A stretch of DNA of 64,000 bases from the NCBI GenBank assembly GCA_026874595.1, contig CM049312.1, forward strand, positions 68,974,929 through 69,038,928, read 5' to 3'. Origin of the DNA: Sipunculus nudus (lineage: Eukaryota; Annelida; Sipuncula; Golfingiida; Sipunculidae). The notes beneath the pieces are model-generated. The model saw nothing but the letters and a program-made list of their open reading frames with translations, ran no database searches and was not told the DNA's origin. Of the stretch, positions 59,646 through 64,000 are shown in pieces; position 1 is the stretch's first letter; each line of letters begins with the position of its first letter. Both the position numbers and the translations under genes were made by a program.

Positions 59646-60691
59646 CATTCAGTGCAGCCAAGTACAGGTCAAAAGTTACTCAGTGCAGTAGCCTGAGCCA
59701 GTAATTTGTCACAGTACACTTGGGGCAACAGCCTTTCTCACTAAAGCCTGGTCAGCCCGATGCATCAGACTCAAGGTCTGATATTCTGACCTGTCTATGT
59801 GTCTTTAATGGCTTTCTCGTTCACAAGACAGGTGTCGCCATCTACAATGACTTTTGCAAAGTGTATGTGCCTGCTTAATTCTATGGAGGAATTTGATATA
59901 TCAGCCTGAAATTGGACATATTTATACATGTCAAATAGCTTTGTCGTATACAAGACTGGTGGTGCTACCTACAATAATTTTTGTGTTGTGTGCACCCATG
60001 CTAGAATTTCAGCAGTGATGTTTGTGTATTGTTTCTTGTTCAAAATGTTTAGTACTAGCATTGTCCATATATATGAGAAGTAGTGGTTCAGCATTGAAGC
60101 GATATACCTGGTGTATATCCATATGCACAGGTTCACATTAGACCTGTAGGCCTTGTTTTCAATCTTTTACCTTCAGCAGACCTTTGTTCATTACATCTAG
60201 TTAGAGACATCTGACAATACAGATATTTGACTTTGTACCATGATATATCATTGTACCTGTATATCTTTATGCAGCCCTGGTACTGGTGTATCTCCCAACT
60301 CTAATAATATCAAAGTTGATCATGTATAACTGGCTGATGAAGGAAGCTCAGATCTTAGTCTTCTATTTCCACATCTGGGAAGTATCATCATGTCTGCTTC
60401 GTGTTGTATTTTCTGAAAATACCATTCATATTCTCCTTGTCTGATTCAGGATCTTTGTTTTCTCTCATTACAATACGATCACTGAGCATTAAATCCAACC
60501 CCTATGTATAAATAATTTATTTTTACTGGCAGGAGTTCCATGCAAAAAGATCTAGTTGTTTTCAGAATGAGTGGAGAAAAATTAGGACACACAATTCTAG
60601 GGCAGTCAAATTAATTTGTTTCAAAATCTATAGCTTGGCACAAATCCAGAGAACTGTTAAATAGTTATCACTAGACAGGTGTTTCTCTTAC

Positions 60692-60720
60692 AATTTGTTT
60701 TTGTTGGATGCAAGTTGGAG
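60692..60720 (-). CDS. candidate microexon
   Basis: 29 bp between ATTTTACTTACAG and AAATT|GTAAGAG on the minus strand; all three frames are open. Only the splice signals support it. Confidence 0.12.
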
Positions 60721-60874
60721 CTGTAAGTAAAATCTTGGCTTTTGTTGAGTGGGAGCCACTGAGCCTGTTAAAGACTTTAAATAATGAGGCTGGAGTTGCT
60801 TGTAATTAAAAATTTATAACAGTCTGACATGAAGTGTCTGAGCTAGGCTAATAAGTTTCTGTTCTTACTGGCTA

Positions 60875-60960
60875 CGTGGGCTAGGGGCAGAGCACAGGGC
60901 TCAAAGCTGGGAGATGGTGAGTTCAAATCTCAGCTTGTTATAGGCAGTGAGATTTTTCAT
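60875..60960 (+). repeat. tRNA-derived SINE-like head
   Basis: GTGGGCTAGGGGCAGAGCAC and GTGAGTTCAAATCTCAG give A-box-like and B-box-like blocks. The downstream body (TCATGGTTGTGGCCCTCACC..) has no other copy in the window. Confidence 0.5.
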
Positions 60961-61896
60961 GGTTGTGGCCCTCACCCAGGGTGAGCGCTATTCAGGCTTA
61001 TTTGGGAGACTGTGCCCAATGGTTGTGTTTCACTCTCAAACGAGTTTGCCTTTCAGGGGTTCCTAGGTGTTATGACCCAGCAATGGGGATGACTGTCACG
61101 CGCCCAGGACCCACAAGAGTAGTACACCAACCCTGATTGATGCCAGGATTATCGCTTGTTAGCTCCTGTTATCTAGTTCAAAAACAGGGATGCAATTCTG
61201 CAGATGTACATGGTATAAAAAGCAAGCATTAAAAAATGTAGGCAGTGCATGACCTCTGGCAACAAAAAAAAATCTGCTCTCTCACTTGTGAAATACCAGC
61301 ATCACAGTGGTGGAAAATTTGTAAAAAGGTAGGATGTAATTGTTGACTAGAGACTTAATTAGAGTTTTCATATGAAGGAATTTAAACATTTCACTATCCT
61401 ATGTCTACATATACTGGATGGGTGAATATATTACTGTAGCTTAGACAGAAACCATACGCCTTGAAATTTTTAATAGATCATGAAAAATAGTAATTGTTGT
61501 GCTTTGATATTTATTCATTTTTCTTTTTAATGCTTAAAAAATATATAAGAAATTCATGAGATTTAAATTTTTTCACCAATATTCCTGGTTATCCCTTATA
61601 GTAAGAAATAAACTGAACATCAAACTAAATATTAAATACATGTATGTGCCCACTGGTTGCTCTCAAGTTAGGTCAGTGTTCAGTAGGCCTGTGAATTGTG
61701 AGGAGCTGTGAATCAATTTGATAATCTATTCTTATAAATTCTCAATTAATTTGTTTTCTTTTTTTTTTGTAAATTAAAATCTCCCTTTAATTATAAGCAA
61801 ACATTTTACCACCATGGATGTTGGTTAATTTTAGCGAATAAAGGAACAATGTTAGTGAGTTCTCCCTTAGTTTTATTTTGACCATTTTTTTTCCAG

Positions 61897-61950
61897 TTTG
61901 AGTGGAACGACCTAAAGGCAAGACTTGAAAGTAGATCAAAGACACAATAG
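61897..61950 (+). CDS. candidate plus-strand terminal exon
   Basis: An excellent acceptor (TTTTGACCATTTTTTTTCCAG), 17 open codons (FEWNDLKARLESRSKTQ) and TAG, with AATAAA at 61,957-61,962 just after the stop. The very short 3' UTR would be unusual. The opposite strand also has a good acceptor with two open frames here. Confidence 0.2.
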   Translation, partial: FEWNDLKARLESRSKTQ

Positions 61951-62129
61951 GTACACAATAAATAGCCTCGACAACACTGTGTGCTACGACAAATTTGATA
62001 CCTCAGAGGCCTTTGGGCTGGTATATGATTAAAAAAAAAGAAGCGTATTGATTCAGAGGTTAAGAATCGATTAAAATTTAATCAAGGGGTTGCAATTCAA
62101 TTCACCAATTATTTGATGCATTTTTACAT

Positions 62130-62345
62130 TGCTAATGCTTAGGTCAGTGTTTTGTCCTGTACATTATCATGTTGTCCTTTTTTCTGACTGTCTCTCTGTC
62201 CTGCTCTTTTGAACTCATCTCAAGAACCATTCAAGCAATTGCCATGGAATTTTTACTGAAGATTAATTGTTATGTATCCATGCATGAGGGTATGTAGCCA
62301 ATTGATTTTCAGACTGGCTAGTAATCCAACATTGCCATCTTTTAA
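62130..62345 (+). repeat. possible decayed composite-element monomer
   Basis: TCATCTCAAGAACCATTCAA and GCAATTGCCATGGAATTTTT resemble the CTCAGGAACCGTTTGACCGA..CAAAATTTTGC blocks of the 278-bp array. No ends seen. It overlaps the 3' half of a 106-codon minus-strand ORF (62,263-62,583), weakening that ORF. Confidence 0.35.
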
Positions 62346-62454
62346 TATAGGCATGGCTGGTCTCAACTGGAAGACCTTTTAAATAGTCCCAATCAATTCT
62401 AGTTTCAGTAAAGTATTCCACACATTTTGTCCATATGTGCAGGCTTACCATTAC

Positions 62455-62551
62455 CTGTTCATTATTAAATTTGCACTTGATGACCAGTTTAGGTTCATTC
62501 CAAACAGTTGGCACTGCAAGTTCACTCACTGGATGTACACTGGCGTAATTT
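62455..62551 (-). CDS. candidate internal exon, unknown protein
   Basis: 97-bp minus-strand segment: acceptor TGCAGGGCCTCTGTCAG, donor GAACAG|GTAATG (with GTAAGC 6 bp on). Open frame includes AVPTVWNEPKLVIKCKFNN. One split-codon base at the start, phase 0 at the end. Confidence 0.2.
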
Positions 62552-62774
62552 CTGACAGAGGCCCTGCAACAGGCCCTTTGCAAAACAACATCAAATTTCT
62601 CAGGATTTATGGGAAACTATGGAAAATGACCCCCTTAGGACATTGTTCTGAGCCTTGCAAAACCAAATGTGGATTTTGAGATTTGGCCGTAGTGGTGTGT
62701 AACAACTGTCAATTAAAGCGCTGCAATGCACAGTCAATAATGATATAAATTTTTAGAATGATCTGTATCAGAAC

Positions 62775-62894
62775 TGCTGTCGTAGATGCAGGGTGGAAAT
62801 TCTGGCAGGTGCAGCAGTGGATAGTTGATTGACAGGCTGAATCTTCCATGGCTGTAGCAGTGCTGTTGACTCAGCAAGCAGACTGATGGCTGGA
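62775..62894 (-). CDS. candidate internal exon, unknown protein
   Basis: The acceptor is the best in the window (TTTGTTTCCTGTCATCTCCC, then TTCAG). Two frames are open: PAISLLAESTALLQPWKIQP (chosen because it fits the neighbours) and one ending FPPCIYDSSSDT. The donor AGCA|GTTCTG is weak. GC-richer block. Confidence 0.2.
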
Positions 62895-63082
62895 CTGAAG
62901 GGAGATGACAGGAAACAAAACAAGAGTCGGCAGTACATGGCTGCAAATTATCCCCAAATTCCTCCCCAGGGAGCGCTGATCATCGGAGGTGGAGAAAAGT
63001 CTCACTGAATTATTCCAAAGTAGCTGAAAATACTTCATCTCTGTCAAGGAGTTTAAGTCTTCTCCCATGTTTGTTTGGTTAC

Positions 63083-63177
63083 AATGGTTCATGCATCGGA
63101 GGTTTATGCTGTGGCGAGTGCAAGCCATTCAAAATCCAGCATTTGGCCCTGGCTTGCAAGCATCCTTCTGGGTTGAT
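63083..63177 (-). CDS. candidate internal exon, unknown protein
   Basis: Minus-strand frame of 31 codons (INPEGCLQARAKCWILNGLH), phase 0 start, two bases over at CATT|GTAACC. The acceptor (TTTTAATGTTGAG) is weak. Another frame in the same region, with acceptor CTCGCCACAG and donor TTCA|GTGAGA, is equally open. Confidence 0.15.
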
Positions 63178-63616
63178 CTCAACATTAAAATATTTAAATT
63201 TTTTTTTATAATTAACTATTTTGTATAATATTGATTTTTGTTGTTGTAAATGTATTAAATTTGAAGTAGGAGAGTTGTCCACACATTGTTGGATGTATGA
63301 TATCACAGCACCATACTGAAGATCATGCTGAAATATTGAAAATGTTTATAAATTATATATTTTAGATTTATGTATTATTATAAGTTACTTATAAGTTATT
63401 ATAAGTTACCCTAAGTTAAGATCCAATTGAAAGCCATTTATGCCTGTGACATGGTTCTGTGTTATTTTCACTTGTGATAATAAAGGGTCATAACCAGGAG
63501 CAATATTATATGCCTATTCTTTTACACTATCAGATCACTTTTGCTTTATACAAAAGTTTCCGGGCAAAACCTTCCCAGCACACCATCTCACTACTTCCCA
63601 TACAGCTGTTTAACAC

Positions 63617-63813
63617 CTTGTTATGGTTCTGCATGTGAGTAGACACAGTCCACATCTGTCTATTTACAATTACAAGATGGCTGGACAGCAGGTCCAATTT
63701 TGTGCATGCACGACAGATCCCAAACAAAGAGTAGTTCAAACTGGTCCATGTACCATACATGGACCTTTTTATCCTCTGATGGACATCATGGTCATGGGGT
63801 GAATGTAAATTCA
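63617..63813 (-). CDS. candidate internal exon, unknown protein
   Basis: Minus-strand frame of 65 codons after GTTGCAACAGGTTTTACAG (pieces YGTWTSLNYSLFGICRACT and SHLVIVNRQMWTVSTHMQNH). Donor AACAAG|GTGTTA; the frame stays open to 63,530. It ends in phase 0, compatible with 63,083-63,177. No domain recognised. Confidence 0.22.
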
Positions 63814-63861
63814 CTGTAAAACCTGTTGCAACAGATTTGTACGATAGGTCAAGGGGCCTTA

Positions 63862-63935
63862 GCTGAAATGACTTAGGTAGCCAAGTGGGAGCCTGTGTAT
63901 CAGGTTCCAGGCTTGAGTCCCCGAAGCATGGGATG
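63862..63935 (+). repeat. tRNA-derived SINE-like head
   Basis: CTTAGGTAGCCAAGTGGGAG (A-box-like) and CCAGGCTTGAGTCCCCGAAG (B-box-like). Only the first part is visible before the window ends. Confidence 0.5.
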
Positions 63936-64000
63936 TTTCAGCCAGCGAGAACGTGTATTACATTTTTGAGCCCAAGTCAGTCAGGGCATCTCCTGATTGA

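Larger units (their letters stand above)
57715..60159 (+). mobile_element. composite HINE-like element, copy 2, 2.4 kb
   Basis: Head TTTTTAGCGAACCTGTGAGC; tail GCACAGGTTCACATTAGACC, TGTAGGCCTTGTTTT. Ends and first 400 bp match the element at 19.6-22.3 kb, including GTATTGGTGGCGCCACCTGC at about 58,058. The interior differs: instead of the 278-bp array it has a 177-bp array and a 27-bp minisatellite. Confidence 0.7.

Noticed and set aside
62263-62454. C-terminal half of a 106-codon minus-strand ORF
   Set aside because: It overlaps sequence resembling decayed composite-element monomers, and two strong donors precede it, so it is more likely intron.

Overview
This is non-prokaryotic DNA: A+T-rich by eye (roughly 62-65%), no operons and no long intact ORFs. 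It is packed with eukaryotic repeats: (TA)n microsatellites, minisatellites, tRNA-headed SINE-like segments, TIR elements, and several families of non-autonomous elements built from internal tandem monomers. The element ends (a head like TTTTAGCTCAGCTGA with a near-hairpin, and a tail with a short palindrome such as GACCCATGGGTC followed by CTTGTT) recall repeats I associate with molluscs, especially bivalves. My best guess is a lophotrochozoan, probably a mollusc, in an intronic or intergenic region. This is inference from repeat style; no gene identifies the species.

Layout. 0-5 kb: TIR element, first G-family repeat (1.55-2.1 kb), CAGTGAAACC-TIR element (3.77-3.95 kb), degenerate SINE. 5-13 kb: second copy of that SINE, two long (TA)n tracts, several exon-like segments on the minus strand. 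13-15 kb: F-family repeat. 17-19.4 kb: MITE-like copy with an 11-bp flanking direct repeat, second G-family repeat. 19.6-22.3 kb: 2.7-kb composite element with a 278-bp higher-order array. 24-27 kb: MITE-like copy, a GC-richer exon-like block, a 170-bp tandem duplication. 29.2-30.85 kb: 337-bp array. 32-33.4 kb: MITE-like copy and third G-family repeat. 38.4-39.1 kb: probable solo LTR with its own TATA box and poly(A) signal. 41.8-44.0 kb: F-family repeat and a 198-bp duplication. 45.0-48.1 kb: two arrays of 288-bp monomers rich in AGGTCA half-sites. 51.1-51.4 and 52.8-54.7 kb: minisatellites. 57.7-60.2 kb: second 2.4-kb composite element. 60.9 and 63.9 kb: tRNA-like heads.

Protein coding. 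I recognise no gene. With about 6-7% stop codons per triplet at this composition, dozens of ORFs of 80 or more codons are expected by chance in 64 kb on two strands, so ORF length alone proves nothing here. I list minus-strand exon-like segments that have good splice signals and can be chained in compatible phase from about 46.8 kb down to a stop at 516. The chain is a hypothesis: some boundaries were chosen because they fit, and confidence is low. There are no rRNA genes, true tRNA genes or CRISPR arrays.

The most notable signal is not a gene. A perfect 12-bp palindrome, GGTGGCGCCACC, recurs intact or nearly intact at the same relative place in otherwise diverged repeat families. Those families also share a terminal architecture (subterminal inverted repeats plus a 3' palindrome) resembling Helentron-associated (HINE, DINE or pearl-like) elements.
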